From the NCBI RefSeq assembly GCF_030676415.1, contig NZ_JAUUTW010000016.1, positions 61,389-125,388 on the forward strand: a stretch of DNA of 64,000 nucleotides, written 5' to 3'. A program made the position numbers and the translations under genes. This document shows positions 38,485-46,479 of this stretch, piece after piece (position 1 is the stretch's first letter; every line of letters begins with the position of its first letter). A model generated the notes under the pieces. The model did not search any database. It was given only the letters and a program-made list of their open reading frames with translations, and was not told where the DNA came from. Source of the DNA: Peribacillus frigoritolerans. Its GTDB lineage: Bacteria; Bacillota; Bacilli; Bacillales; DSM-1321.

Positions 38485-38949
38485 TCATATTTCATCCAGA
38501 TAATCGAATAACCTTTCCTCTGAAATGACCGTGAATCCATGCCGCTTAAGCAAAGCAGCGGTCACTCCATTCCCGACCTTCTTCTCCCCTTTGAACTCCC
38601 CATTATAAATCGTGGCACTCCCACAGGATGGACTATTTTCTTTTAAAACGACTAACGTCGCCCCTACCTCCTGGGCTTTCAATAACGTAAGATTCGCTCC
38701 CTTTATGTACAATTCCGTTACATCCCTGCCCGACTTTTCGATGATCTTCGCTTTTCCATCAAGGACATCCCCACCTTCACCGCCAACTATCTCAGCAGGT
38801 TCCCTCGGTGTCGAAAAACCGCCAAGCAACTCAGGACAAACCGCTATAGCCTTTTTCTCCCTCAATAATTCCATAACTCCATCATCCAAGCTGTGTGTAC
38901 CATTGTATCTTACCTCAAGACCCGCTAAACAAGAACTCACCAAAATCAC
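38485..38949 (-). CDS. DUF523 family protein
   Basis: About 154 residues. Conserved motifs are VSSCLAGLEVRYNG, CPELLGGFSTPREPAEI and VVLKENSPSCGS, with the paired Cys sets typical of DUF523 (2-thiouracil desulfidase-like/YbbK) proteins that can bind an iron-sulfur cluster. GTG 38949 is chosen because AGGTGG lies 8 nt upstream; a longer start at 38988 is possible. It is 18 bp from the TSUP start, so the two are probably co-transcribed. A sulfur-related role is family inference. Confidence 0.8.
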   Translation of the reverse strand: MILVSSCLAGLEVRYNGTHSLDDGVMELLREKKAIAVCPELLGGFSTPREPAEIVGGEGGDVLDGKAKIIEKSGRDVTELYIKGANLTLLKAQEVGATLVVLKENSPSCGSATIYNGEFKGEKKVGNGVTAALLKRHGFTVISEERLFDYLDEI

Positions 38950-39089
38950 CAAATCACCCACCTCATGCGCTTTACACCATTTTACCACTCTTTTAGTGAC
39001 GATTATTTCGAAGGTTGAATATCCAACTGGGATTTTGCGGTGATATGGTGTCGGTTATTGGATTATTGATTTGTGTGGGCGAGTTAGTT

Positions 39090-39150
39090 GGTGCGCAGGT
39101 CGAATTATGGGCGCACAGGCCGAATTTTTCGAGCGTTTGGTCGAATTATG
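39090..39150. repeat. Short array of GGTCGAATT motifs, ~20-bp spacing
   Basis: GGTCGAATT at 39098, GGCCGAATT at 39118 and GGTCGAATT at 39139 are spaced 20 and 21 bp. They match the array unit in the composite repeats at 30.97 and 51.6 kb. They lie upstream of the DUF523 gene and downstream of ytmB. Confidence 0.75.
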
Positions 39151-39160
39151 CAACACATTC

Positions 39161-39203
39161 AAAAAAAAGCGCTTGCAGCGAAGACTATTCCCGGCAAGCG
39201 CTT
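39161..39203 (-). terminator. Rho-independent terminator of ytmB
   Basis: AAGCGCTTGC pairs with GCAAGCGCTT (39194-39203 with 39167-39176) across a 17-nt loop. Several T follow on the minus strand. Confidence 0.85.
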
Positions 39204-39209
39204 GTCTAT

Positions 39210-39452
39210 TTAATTAGTAGAGTTCAGTGATAGCAGTTGGTACGTAATGATGGTCTTTTCACTGGTCCATTCAATTTTTTGGATTATGGCTGTTCCGCTT
39301 GAGTCAGATTGAATCGTTTTGCGGACATCGATTGGAATATCGATAGGGTATAACCTGTAACCGGCTTTCGACAGCCGAAAAATGTTTTCTTCTTCACGGG
39401 TTTCGTTCCCTTTTGTAACAATCATGGTATTTAGCTCCATAGGCATGCCCAT
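39210..39452 (-). CDS. ytmB: YtmB family protein (DUF2584)
   Basis: 80 residues, a small beta-rich cytosolic protein. MGMPMELNTMIVTKGNETRE, GYRLYPIDIPIDVRKTIQSD and the end ITYQLLSLNSTN match the YtmB/DUF2584 family. AGGAGGAGA precedes the ATG. The function is unknown. Order and orientation relative to ytmA and pckA match B. subtilis, with the polysaccharide block inserted between pckA and this gene. Confidence 0.88.
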   Translation of the reverse strand: MGMPMELNTMIVTKGNETREEENIFRLSKAGYRLYPIDIPIDVRKTIQSDSSGTAIIQKIEWTSEKTIITYQLLSLNSTN

Positions 39453-39502
39453 GTGTATCTCCTCCTCTTACCAATATACTTAGAATATACTTCATTCTAT
39501 CA

Positions 39503-40291
39503 TTATTCGGTTTTACTTTTCATCCAAGATGTTAAATCTTCGACTACTTTTCTGTTCACGGCCGGTGGGAAGTAATGCGTGAATTGAGGGAAATACCAGC
39601 TTTCTACCTCTTTGTCATGCATTTTCAACCTTTTTTCCAACCGGTACGCGTGTTCAATGGCGACATTGTCATCTTTTTCACCATGAATGATCAGGACGGG
39701 TACATTCAAATCTTCAATCGCAAACAATGGAGTACGGAACTCATATTGATCGGGGCATTTTTTAGGTGTTCCGCCTATGACCCTCTTCATCATCCGACGC
39801 ATATCGACACGTTCGACATATGTTAAAAACATATCCGACACTCCTCCCCATGTGACGATCGAAGCTGCATTCCTGCAGTATATACCAGTCCAAAGTGCCA
39901 TGATTCCGCCACGGGAAAATCCGAGGATATGAATGTGATCCTTGTTCACTCGGGGGTGCTGCTCAAGAAGATTGAATCCTGATATCGCATCGAATCTGTC
40001 TTCGCCTCCAAAATCCTCATCTCCCTCTCCGCCTTGATTTCCACGGTAAAAAGGGGCAAAAACGATGAAACCTTCTACGGCATACTGAACGATCCTTGCG
40101 GGCCTTACCTTGCCGACATTTTTAATCCCGCCGCGTAAATATAAGAAGGCATCATGTATTTCGCCATCAACCGGTTCAGCTAGCAACCCCTTTACCTTCA
40201 GGCCTTGTGATATGTACGTAACTGAATAAAGATGGATTTGTGGATGCGGTGATGGAAATCGCCGTTTTGAAATAATCGTTCCGTTCTCCAA
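39503..40291 (-). CDS. ytmA: Alpha/beta hydrolase YtmA (prolyl-oligopeptidase-like)
   Basis: 262 residues. LYLRGGIKNVGKVRPARIVQ is the oxyanion side, ILGFSRGGIMALW the nucleophile elbow (Ser), IIHGEKDDNV the acid and FTHYFPP the His. It belongs to the S9/YtmA group with predicted esterase or peptidase activity; no substrate is known. The start was set at TTG 40291 because AAGGAGAG lies 6 nt upstream and the length then fits the family; the longer ATG frame (40381) lacks a site. It is 50 bp upstream of ytmB and likely co-transcribed. Confidence 0.87.
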   Translation of the reverse strand: MENGTIISKRRFPSPHPQIHLYSVTYISQGLKVKGLLAEPVDGEIHDAFLYLRGGIKNVGKVRPARIVQYAVEGFIVFAPFYRGNQGGEGDEDFGGEDRFDAISGFNLLEQHPRVNKDHIHILGFSRGGIMALWTGIYCRNAASIVTWGGVSDMFLTYVERVDMRRMMKRVIGGTPKKCPDQYEFRTPLFAIEDLNVPVLIIHGEKDDNVAIEHAYRLEKRLKMHDKEVESWYFPQFTHYFPPAVNRKVVEDLTSWMKSKTE

Positions 40292-40426
40292 TTTCCACTC
40301 TCCTTTCTCTTTATTCTTATTGTAAAACATCCGCTTGTTTTTATCCCCTGAGAGGCATTCACATTTTTTTCTTCCGTTCATACGATAATGTAGGCAAAAT
40401 ACCTAGATATCAAGGAGGAAGGAATT

Positions 40427-41428
40427 TTGAAAAAATGGTGTAAAGCAGGTGTCGTATTTTTACTTCTGTGCATGCTGGTAATCCCGCTTGGAGCATGCGG
40501 CAACAAGGAACAGGAAACAACGAAGGTCAGGGTTGCCGAAGTAACCCGCTCCCTTTTCTATACACCGCAATATGTAGCGATTGAAAAAGGATTTTTTAAA
40601 GACGAGGGTCTAAGCATTGATTTGAAAACGACGGCAGGCGGCGACAAGACGATGACCTCACTTCTTTCAGATGGTGCGGATATTGCTCTAGTCGGCTCTG
40701 AAACATCGATTTACGTTCAGGCACAAGGTTCGAACGACCCCGTCATCAACTTCGCTCAATTAACACAGACGGATGGAACGTTTCTTGTTTCACGTGAAAA
40801 AATTGACAACTTCAATTGGGATATGCTGAAAAACTCTACATTCCTAGGCCAGCGAAAAGGCGGAATGCCGCAAATGGCCGGCGAGTTCGTATTGAAAAAA
40901 CATAATATCGACCCGAAAAAAGATTTGAACCTCATCCAGAATATTGATTTTGCGAATGTCGCAACTGCCTTCGCTTCCGGGACCGGCGATTTTGTTCAAC
41001 TGTTTGAACCAACGGCCAGCGTGTTTGAAAAAGAAGGAAAAGGCTATATCGTCGCTTCTTTCGGCACCGAGTCCGGGCATCTTCCCTATACGGTTTATAT
41101 GGCTAAGGAAAGCTATTTGAAAGAAGACAAAGAGACTGTCGAAAAATTCACGAGGGCATTGAAAAAAGCACAGGATTGGGTTCAGGAAAATGATGCTGCC
41201 GAAATTGCCGAAGTCATTCAGCCGTATTTTGAAGATACCAATATCGATACGATGGAAACAGTTATCAACCGCTACAAAGAACAAGGATCCTTTGCCACCG
41301 ACCCCATTCTAGATGAAGAAGAATGGAACAATCTGCAAAACATCATGGATGAAGCAGGCGAGCTGCCTTCACGTATAAGCCATGAAGAGCTGGTCAATAC
41401 CGATTTTGCTGAAGAAGTCACAAAATAG
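40427..41428 (+). CDS. ytlA: ABC transporter substrate-binding lipoprotein YtlA (NMT1/SsuA-like)
   Basis: 333 residues. A lipoprotein signal with lipobox LGAC (Cys about 24) is followed by a type II periplasmic-binding fold: SLFYTPQYVAIEKGFFKDEG, TMTSLLSDGADIALVGSET, QRKGGMPQMAGEFVLKKHNI. This is typical of the thiamine-precursor/sulfonate/taurine NMT1 group. TTG start at 40427, with AAGGAGGAAGG upstream. It is first gene of ytlA-C-D. The substrate is unproven; no TPP riboswitch or T-box precedes it. Confidence 0.9.
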   Translation: MKKWCKAGVVFLLLCMLVIPLGACGNKEQETTKVRVAEVTRSLFYTPQYVAIEKGFFKDEGLSIDLKTTAGGDKTMTSLLSDGADIALVGSETSIYVQAQGSNDPVINFAQLTQTDGTFLVSREKIDNFNWDMLKNSTFLGQRKGGMPQMAGEFVLKKHNIDPKKDLNLIQNIDFANVATAFASGTGDFVQLFEPTASVFEKEGKGYIVASFGTESGHLPYTVYMAKESYLKEDKETVEKFTRALKKAQDWVQENDAAEIAEVIQPYFEDTNIDTMETVINRYKEQGSFATDPILDEEEWNNLQNIMDEAGELPSRISHEELVNTDFAEEVTK

Positions 41429-41455
41429 CATAGATAAAGGTAAGGAGTATGTCCG

Positions 41456-42226
41456 ATGAGCTTTTTAAAAATTCAAGACATTCACCATACTTATTTTTCA
41501 AATCTGACGGCAGCGACCGCACTAGCGGACATTTCCCTCGACATTGAAAAAGGTGAATTCGTCTCTTTTCTAGGTCCGAGCGGCTGCGGAAAAACCACCC
41601 TGCTTTCCATCATCGCCGGGCTATTTCCGCCCACTGCGGGAAAGATCCTACTCGAAAACAAACCGCTGAAAGCCAACAGTGACCTTTCAATCGGCTATAT
41701 GCTGCAGCAGGATTATCTATTTCCATGGAAGACGATAGAAGAAAATATTTTATTAGGATTGAAACTGATTAAAAAGGATGAAGGGCTTGAGAGAATAAAA
41801 ACGCTGAAGCTTTTAAGTGATGTTGGATTGGGAGGCACCGGAAAATTATATCCGCGCGAACTCTCTGGAGGAATGAGGCAAAGGGCTGCACTGGCACGGA
41901 CACTGGCGGTCGACCCAAAAATCCTATTGCTTGATGAACCCTTCTCTGCACTTGATTACCAAACGAAGTTGAAGCTGGAAGACCTTGTTTTTGAAACCCT
42001 GAAATCCTTCGGAAAGACAGCCGTGCTCGTCACCCATGATATCGGTGAAGCCATTGCAATGAGTGACCGCATTTATCTGTTTTCCGCAAACCCAGGAAGC
42101 GTGCACAAAACATTCAAGGTGCCCGATGAACTGCGTGAACTCACGCCTTTCCATGCACGCAACCATCCACAGTATCAGATACTATTCCAAACGATCTGGA
42201 AGGAGCTTGAGAGCCTTGAATATTGA
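41456..42226 (+). CDS. ytlC: ABC transporter ATP-binding protein YtlC
   Basis: 256 residues of the SsuB/TauB/ThiZ type. Walker [10 protein letters not shown], signature [13 protein letters not shown], Walker [14 protein letters not shown]-loop VTHDIGEA. The Q-loop region reads [18 protein letters not shown]. It energises the YtlD permease for YtlA-bound substrate. TAAGGAG precedes the ATG. It overlaps ytlD by 11 bp. Confidence 0.93.
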   Translation: MSFLKIQDIHHTYFSNLTAATALADISLDIEKGEFVSFLGPSGCGKTTLLSIIAGLFPPTAGKILLENKPLKANSDLSIGYMLQQDYLFPWKTIEENILLGLKLIKKDEGLERIKTLKLLSDVGLGGTGKLYPRELSGGMRQRAALARTLAVDPKILLLDEPFSALDYQTKLKLEDLVFETLKSFGKTAVLVTHDIGEAIAMSDRIYLFSANPGSVHKTFKVPDELRELTPFHARNHPQYQILFQTIWKELESLEY

Positions 42227-43007
42227 ACAGCTTCATAACCAATATAAAACCTCATTAAAAAAAGAAAACAGGCTCATCCGCTTTTATCAGATCCTGATTT
42301 TCATCGTTTTTTTCAGCAGTTGGGAACTTTTATCCAGGATGGAATTGATCGATCCGCTCATCTTCAGCTCCCCAACTAAAGTATGGCATCTTTTCATACA
42401 GAAATTGGGTGATGGAACCCTGCTATCCCATTCCGGAGTGACGCTATTCGAGACCGTTCTCGGCTTTATCATAGGTACACTGCTTGGAACGATCCTGGCA
42501 TCCCTGCTTTGGTGGTCACCAAGATTATCCAAAACACTTGACCCCTATCTCGTCATTTTAAATGCCATGCCGAAAGTGGCACTCGGCCCCATCATCATCG
42601 TAGCATTCGGCCCCGGCTTTCCATCCATCATCTCGATGGGGGCGATCATCTCCATCATCATCACCACCATCGTCGTCTACACCGCATTTCGCGAAGTGGA
42701 CCCGAACTACCTGAAAGTACTCCAAACTTTTGGCGCCACAAGAACACAAGCTTTTCGGGAAGCCATATTACCCGCCTCCTTCCCAACGATCATCTCGACA
42801 TTGAAAGTAAATGTCGGCCTCTCCTGGGTCGGCGTCATCGTCGGGGAATTCCTTGTTTCGGCGAAAGGACTCGGCTACCTAATCATTTATGGCTTTCAAG
42901 TCTTCAACTTCACCCTCGTAATGCTTGCCTTGATGATCATTGCCGTCTTTGCCACAATCATGTATCAACTGGTCGAACTGCTCGAGCGAAAATTAATCAA
43001 AGACTAA
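42216..43007 (+). CDS. ytlD: ABC transporter permease YtlD
   Basis: 263 residues with about six membrane segments and the binding-protein-dependent permease EAA region ([20 protein letters not shown]). Motifs [20 protein letters not shown] and [20 protein letters not shown] are typical of SsuC/TauC relatives. The start is TTG 42216, inside the ytlC 3' end with AAGGAG 10 nt upstream. The longer in-frame extension upstream is only ytlC read in another frame. It ends with a terminator. Confidence 0.9.
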   Translation: MNIEQLHNQYKTSLKKENRLIRFYQILIFIVFFSSWELLSRMELIDPLIFSSPTKVWHLFIQKLGDGTLLSHSGVTLFETVLGFIIGTLLGTILASLLWWSPRLSKTLDPYLVILNAMPKVALGPIIIVAFGPGFPSIISMGAIISIIITTIVVYTAFREVDPNYLKVLQTFGATRTQAFREAILPASFPTIISTLKVNVGLSWVGVIVGEFLVSAKGLGYLIIYGFQVFNFTLVMLALMIIAVFATIMYQLVELLERKLIKD

Positions 43008-43008
43008 C

Positions 43009-43036
43009 CAAACTGCCGATAACCCTCGGCAGTTTT
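43009..43036 (+). terminator. Rho-independent terminator of the ytlACD operon
   Basis: AACTGCCGA (43011-43019) pairs with TCGGCAGTT (43026-43034), followed by T-rich sequence. Confidence 0.88.
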
Positions 43037-43077
43037 TCATTCATGCTGAGATAAAACATGAATTTAGTTGAGTTTCA

Positions 43078-43175
43078 GGGTTTTCTCGTGAGTTTCGGCG
43101 TTTTACTCGTGAGTTCCAGCCATTTACTCGTGAGTTTCGGCGTTTTACTCGTGAGTTCCAGCCATTTACTCGTTT
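43078..43175. repeat. Five-unit, exactly 21-bp-spaced array of CTCGTGAG
   Basis: CTCGTGAG-type cores start at 43085, 43106, 43127, 43148 and 43169, an exact 21-bp period. This is the reverse complement of the ACTCACGAGT core in the 26.3-27.2 kb array. Alternate spacers (TTTCGGCGTTTTA and TTCCAGCCATTTA) give a 42-bp super-repeat. The last unit supplies the GAG TAA end of ytkD. It lies between convergent genes. Confidence 0.93.
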
Positions 43176-43636
43176 CTTAGCAAAATGCCATCATCCAGCC
43201 TTGATAAGCTCAACGGTACAATCTCATCTTTCATGATGAAGCTAAACTCCTCACCGAGTACATCCGGCAATGCTTCCAAAAAGATCGGGCCTTCCGTTTC
43301 CAGGTAATTCTGTTTCTTCTCTATTTCACGCAATGCAGCATAGTATATTGATTTAACGAATGGCTTCACTGGATCATGTACTTTATATTGTCCCAAAAAT
43401 TGCAGCTGGCCCACCAAGCCTCCTGTTTCTTCATACACCTCCCGTATGGCCGTTTCTTCAATCGATTCCCCTGCTTCCCGCTTTCCTCCAGGGAACTCCA
43501 ATCCCCGTTCTCTGTGTTTGGTCAATACCCACCTGCCCTTATATCTGCTAAGCACAAAAACATGCCAAGACTCTCCAAAGACAGGACTCTCGGAGAATTC
43601 CACCTTATATCCGTTCTTATCAAGAAAACGTTTCAT
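43166..43636 (-). CDS. ytkD: NUDIX hydrolase YtkD (nucleoside triphosphatase)
   Basis: 156 residues. The Nudix box GGKREAGESIEETAIREV then YEETG fits GX5EX7REUXEEXGU. FEFPGG-type sequence (LEFPGGK) precedes it, and LGQYKV and FSFIMKDEIVPLSL follow, as in B. subtilis YtkD. YtkD is described as an 8-oxo-dGTPase-like sanitiser and RNA pyrophosphohydrolase. The last codons and stop (GAG TAA) are part of the 21-bp repeat array, so the C-terminus may have been altered by repeat insertion. Confidence 0.9.
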   Translation of the reverse strand: MKRFLDKNGYKVEFSESPVFGESWHVFVLSRYKGRWVLTKHRERGLEFPGGKREAGESIEETAIREVYEETGGLVGQLQFLGQYKVHDPVKPFVKSIYYAALREIEKKQNYLETEGPIFLEALPDVLGEEFSFIMKDEIVPLSLSRLDDGILLRNE

Positions 43637-43749
43637 TTTTCCCCTTCTCTCCGTATAAGAAATAATGCTATGTCCCTTCTTTCATTATATGGGTAAAAAA
43701 AACCACTATCCAGCCAGAATCTGCATCACATCAAAAAAACGATGGACCC

Positions 43750-44100
43750 TCAATACTCGAGGCCATCGTCAGTTGGTTTTGCCTGTAAAATCCCCATGCT
43801 TTCTATATGCCGTCTTCCTTCTTCAGTACCCAGAGCATAAATCATCTCGTAGATTTTTTGGAGAGTGATATCCTGTTTATCATTTTCACGGTCAAAATGA
43901 TATTGAAGGTATGGGACATGTGCCCGGTAAAAATTTTCTTCCCCTGCTGAATAATTAGAATCAAATAATTCACGTAATTTGATTATTTCATTATCCGACG
44001 CCTCAATCTCAAAATTCCATGGAGAACTTTCCCTATCTTGTGTTATCTGCCCATTCGGAAGCCAAATGTAATATTTTTTCCTGTTTTCAGACACATTCAT
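43750..44100 (-). CDS. Conserved hypothetical protein
   Basis: 116 residues, acidic and soluble. It starts MNVSENRKKYYIWLPNGQIT and contains SSPWNFEIEASDNEIIKLRE and HVPYLQYHFDREN; the C-terminal half is helical. I do not recognise a named domain. It sits where B. subtilis has ytkC-type genes between ytkD and dps, but I cannot show homology. AAAGGGTGG sits very near the ATG, so the true start may be the GTG two codons on. Confidence 0.65.
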   Translation of the reverse strand: MNVSENRKKYYIWLPNGQITQDRESSPWNFEIEASDNEIIKLRELFDSNYSAGEENFYRAHVPYLQYHFDRENDKQDITLQKIYEMIYALGTEEGRRHIESMGILQAKPTDDGLEY

Positions 44101-44335
44101 CCACCCTTTCCATATATCCTACGCTTATTTTTCACGTATTTCCCTACTTCATACAATGGAAAATTTTGTTTAAAGGAGAACAAAGATGTTAAATAATAGA
44201 TTAAAGTATCTTTCAAAGGGTAAAACATATAATAAGCCCAAGCATCCCTTAAGATTTTTATATGCACCCAGAGGTTTTTTTGATAACCTACATATAAAGA
44301 GATAACGGATTTCTAATAAATGTGAGGTGAGAGTT

Positions 44336-44593
44336 TTGAAGTTAATTGAAGAATTATACAATATGTACCGTGATAAGATGACTGGTGATGAAGAAGATAT
44401 TGATATGCTTACTTTTGCGGTTCTGGAACAGCTTGACCGCAAGGAAATTTTCGAATTGCTTCAAGAGATGGATGATCAAGAACTAACCAATTTAATGGGC
44501 CTTTACATTATTGAAACGTTAAAAGGGAAGTTCGCTCAAAATAGTATGAACGACACGAAACCTACACATTTTCCGCCTAGGAATATTCACTAA
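44336..44593 (+). CDS. Small acidic helical protein, probably DUF6154 family
   Basis: 85 residues. It begins MKLIEELYNMYRDKMTGDEE and continues ILMLTFAVLEQ-like helices with LQEMDDQELTNLMGLYIIET. The composition and the KLI-ELY-MYRDK start recall a small Bacillus-only family annotated DUF6154, whose function is unknown. The start is TTG 44336 with AGGTGAG upstream; GTG 44327 overlaps that site. It is monocistronic with its own terminator. Confidence 0.7.
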   Translation: MKLIEELYNMYRDKMTGDEEDIDMLTFAVLEQLDRKEIFELLQEMDDQELTNLMGLYIIETLKGKFAQNSMNDTKPTHFPPRNIH

Positions 44594-44606
44594 TACATAC
44601 CTTGTC

Positions 44607-44637
44607 AGGTGTCCCTCTTTTGATGGATGCCTTTTTT
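44607..44637 (+). terminator. Rho-independent terminator of the DUF6154-like gene
   Basis: GGTGTCC (44608-44614) pairs with GGATGCC (44625-44631, with G-U pairs), followed by six T. Confidence 0.75.
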
Positions 44638-44657
44638 ATTGTTTTGATTTTGTCCAT

Positions 44658-44685
44658 AAAAAAAGCCCTACCGAAGTTGGGCTTT
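44658..44685 (-). terminator. Rho-independent terminator of dps with UUCG loop
   Basis: On the minus strand AAAAGCCCAAC-TTCG-GTAGGGCTTTT forms a stem with one mismatch and a stable UUCG tetraloop, then further T. Confidence 0.88.
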
Positions 44686-44694
44686 TCCTATATC

Positions 44695-45135
44695 TTAATG
44701 TCCTAAATACGCACGCAGCATCCAAGCATGTTTGTTTAAGCTTTTCTTCATGCCTGTCAGCATATCAGCCGTAACCGGATCTTCTTGTTCCGCAACTTCG
44801 ATAATTTCCAAGAACTCTTCGGAAAGCTTCTCAAAATCACTGATGACGCTTTGAACCATATCTTCTGTATTTTCATTACCTGTCGCTTCTTCGATCGTCG
44901 TTAATTCCAGGTATTCTTTAAGAGTAGCAACGGGCTTTTCACCAATGGCCAATAACCTTTCAGCCAATTCGTCATAGTTGGTTGTCACTTCTTTATATAA
45001 CTCTTCCAATTTTTGGTGAAGTTCAAAGAAGTGCGGTCCATTTACGAACCAGTGGTAATTATGAATTTTTGTATAAAGAACACTGAAGTTTGCAATTTCC
45101 TTATTCACTAAAGTTCCTAATTTGTTCTGAGCCAT
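44695..45135 (-). CDS. dps: Dps-family DNA-binding/ferritin-like protein
   Basis: 146 residues, a four-helix ferritin-like subunit of a dodecamer. It stores iron and detoxifies peroxide. The intersubunit ferroxidase ligands are all present in the expected spacing: His28 (NYHWFV), His40 (ELHQKL), Asp55 and Glu59 (YDELAER). The N-terminus is short, so strong DNA binding is not expected. GGAGGTAG precedes the ATG. It matches the dps/ytkB position in B. subtilis. A sigma-B-like promoter lies upstream, and no PerR box was seen. Confidence 0.93.
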   Translation of the reverse strand: MAQNKLGTLVNKEIANFSVLYTKIHNYHWFVNGPHFFELHQKLEELYKEVTTNYDELAERLLAIGEKPVATLKEYLELTTIEEATGNENTEDMVQSVISDFEKLSEEFLEIIEVAEQEDPVTADMLTGMKKSLNKHAWMLRAYLGH

Positions 45136-45171
45136 AAATATCTACCTCCGTAAGTTGGTTATACCTTTATA

Positions 45172-45196
45172 ATTCCCTCTATTCGAAAATTGAAAC
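45172..45196 (-). promoter_or_regulatory. Sigma-B-like promoter of dps
   Basis: GTTTCA (45191-45196) and GGGAAT (45172-45177) on the minus strand with a 13-bp spacer resemble GTTTAA-N12-14-GGGTAT. General-stress control would fit a Dps gene. There is one mismatch in each box. Confidence 0.5.
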
Positions 45197-45259
45197 ATTA
45201 TCTGACTCGGTTCTTATGCTAAAATGAATCTAAATTGTGAACGTTAGGAGCTGTAAAGT

Positions 45260-45415
45260 ATGATTACGGTTTTAGTTATCTCCATTATTGTGATTCTGAT
45301 TGTATTGGCACTATCCGTCCTAACTATCGGAAAAGGTTACAGCTACAAGCATACAGTGGATCCCATTGACCCTTTGCCAGAGGATGAGGGGAAAAAGGAA
45401 GAATCCGAAAAATAA
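45260..45415 (+). CDS. ytzI: Small single-pass membrane protein, YtzI-like
   Basis: 51 residues. An N-terminal membrane segment (MITVLVISIIVILIVLALSV) precedes a cytosolic tail KGYSYKHTVDPIDPLPEDEG with a highly charged end. It resembles the small B. subtilis protein YtzI from the same neighbourhood. GTTAGGAG lies upstream of the ATG. The function is unknown. It is too short for usual gene finders but has its own terminator. Confidence 0.75.
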   Translation: MITVLVISIIVILIVLALSVLTIGKGYSYKHTVDPIDPLPEDEGKKEESEK

Positions 45416-45450
45416 AAAAGGTTCCTGTCAAAAAATGACGGGAACCTTTT
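45416..45450. terminator. Bidirectional terminator between ytzI and luxS
   Basis: AAAGGTTCCTGTCA (45417-45430) pairs with TGACGGGAACCTTT (45436-45449), with A- and T-tracts on both sides. Confidence 0.92.
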
Positions 45451-45453
45451 TCA

Positions 45454-45927
45454 TTATCCGAAAACTTTATGAAGTTCTTCTTTATCTTGTGCAAGCCAGA
45501 AATTCATTAATTTCTTTGCTCCTTCAAGATCATGCAATTTTGCTTGGCCGCATTGTTTTTCATTTGCAGCAGGAATTTCGGTAATTGTAACAGCATCCTT
45601 GAATGTATCTTCAAGAACATCGATGATTTCCGTAACTGTCGGCTCGCCGCTGACCACAAGGTAATATCCTGTTTGACAGCCCATTGGCGAAATATCGATT
45701 ATATCAAAGTGATCGTAGCGCTCGGAATGCTTACGGATATTGAATGCAAGCAAGTGTTCCAGGGTATGGATCGTATCCGGCTTCATCGCTTGTTTATTCG
45801 GCTGGCAAAAACGGATATCAAATTTATTAACAACACCGTCTGTTCCTACCTTATGGACACCGCAATGTCTAACATATGGGGCTTTAACAGCATTATGATC
45901 TAATTCAAAGCTTTCAACTGAAGGCAT
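45454..45927 (-). CDS. luxS: S-ribosylhomocysteine lyase (AI-2 synthase)
   Basis: 157 residues. It cleaves S-ribosylhomocysteine to homocysteine and DPD, the AI-2 precursor, in the activated methyl cycle that recycles SAM by-products (compare metK in this window). The metal ligands are His54 and His58 (HTLEHLLA) and Cys126 (KQCGQ); the catalytic Cys84 is in PMGCQTGYY. All key residues are present. A GGAG site precedes the ATG. Confidence 0.97.
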   Translation of the reverse strand: MPSVESFELDHNAVKAPYVRHCGVHKVGTDGVVNKFDIRFCQPNKQAMKPDTIHTLEHLLAFNIRKHSERYDHFDIIDISPMGCQTGYYLVVSGEPTVTEIIDVLEDTFKDAVTITEIPAANEKQCGQAKLHDLEGAKKLMNFWLAQDKEELHKVFG

Positions 45928-46118
45928 TTAATTCACTCCTTAATTGTATGTCATCTCTATTTTACCTTGAATATCAATATATTTCATCCTTTAAAATTAA
46001 TTCTCATTATATCAATCGGATTACCAATATGCTTATTCCTTTTTTACCCTTATTGGAAATGTAGAAGATATGCTATAATTGAGGGTAGTCAATTTACTCG
46101 AAAAGAGATGAAAGCATT

Positions 46119-46355
46119 GTGTTAAAAAAAATATTAATGGGAATCATCCGTTTTTACCAAGTTGCTCTTTCTCCATTAAAACCGCCTACCTGCCGTTTTT
46201 ACCCAACTTGTTCCCATTATGGTTTGGAAGCGATCAATCGTTTCGGACCTATAAAAGGAAGCTGGTTAGCACTCATCCGGATTCTTAAATGTCATCCGTT
46301 TCATCCAGGAGGCATTGACCTTGTTCCTGAAAAAAAAGAAAAAAGTGAGGACTAA
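46119..46355 (+). CDS. yidD: Membrane protein insertion efficiency factor YidD (YtjA)
   Basis: 78 residues. The YidD signature is [17 protein letters not shown] with conserved cysteines, then [19 protein letters not shown]. An amphipathic N-terminal helix ([13 protein letters not shown]) binds the membrane beside YidC. GTG start at 46119 with a weak AGAGATG site. It matches ytjA next to luxS in B. subtilis. The C-terminal KKEKSED is a family-typical charged tail. Confidence 0.93.
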   Translation: MLKKILMGIIRFYQVALSPLKPPTCRFYPTCSHYGLEAINRFGPIKGSWLALIRILKCHPFHPGGIDLVPEKKEKSED

Positions 46356-46367
46356 TAGAAAAAAACC

Positions 46368-46396
46368 TTGCTTTCTTTTGCAATTTTTTGTATCAT
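46368..46396 (+). promoter_or_regulatory. Putative sigma-A promoter of the zinc-binding protein gene
   Basis: TTGCTT (46368-46373) and TATCAT (46391-46396) with a 17-bp spacer. Two Zur-type boxes lie just downstream, in position to block initiation. Confidence 0.55.
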
Positions 46397-46405
46397 ACAG
46401 AAGTC

Positions 46406-46426
46406 AAATCGTAATCATTTCGTTTT
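46406..46426. promoter_or_regulatory. Zur box 1
   Basis: AAATCGTAATCATTTCGTTTT, 21 nt in all, closely fits the Bacillus Zur operator AAATCGTAAT-N-ATTACGATTT, with the left half perfect and the right half imperfect. Confidence 0.85.
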
Positions 46427-46441
46427 TATCACATAAAATTC

Positions 46442-46462
46442 AAATCGTAATCAATACGAATT
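46442..46462. promoter_or_regulatory. Zur box 2
   Basis: A second 21-bp site, left half AAATCGTAAT perfect and right half ATACGAATT imperfect. It starts 36 bp after box 1 and ends before the GGAG of the downstream gene. Confidence 0.88.
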
Positions 46463-46479
46463 ATAAAGGAGCATTTCAT

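Noticed and set aside
40292..40426. TPP riboswitch upstream of ytlA, suggested by a CTGAGA
   Set aside because: None of the other thi-box elements (such as the CCTGATCTGGATAATGCCAGCG-like block, here only partially named) is present, and the CTGAGA stands alone.
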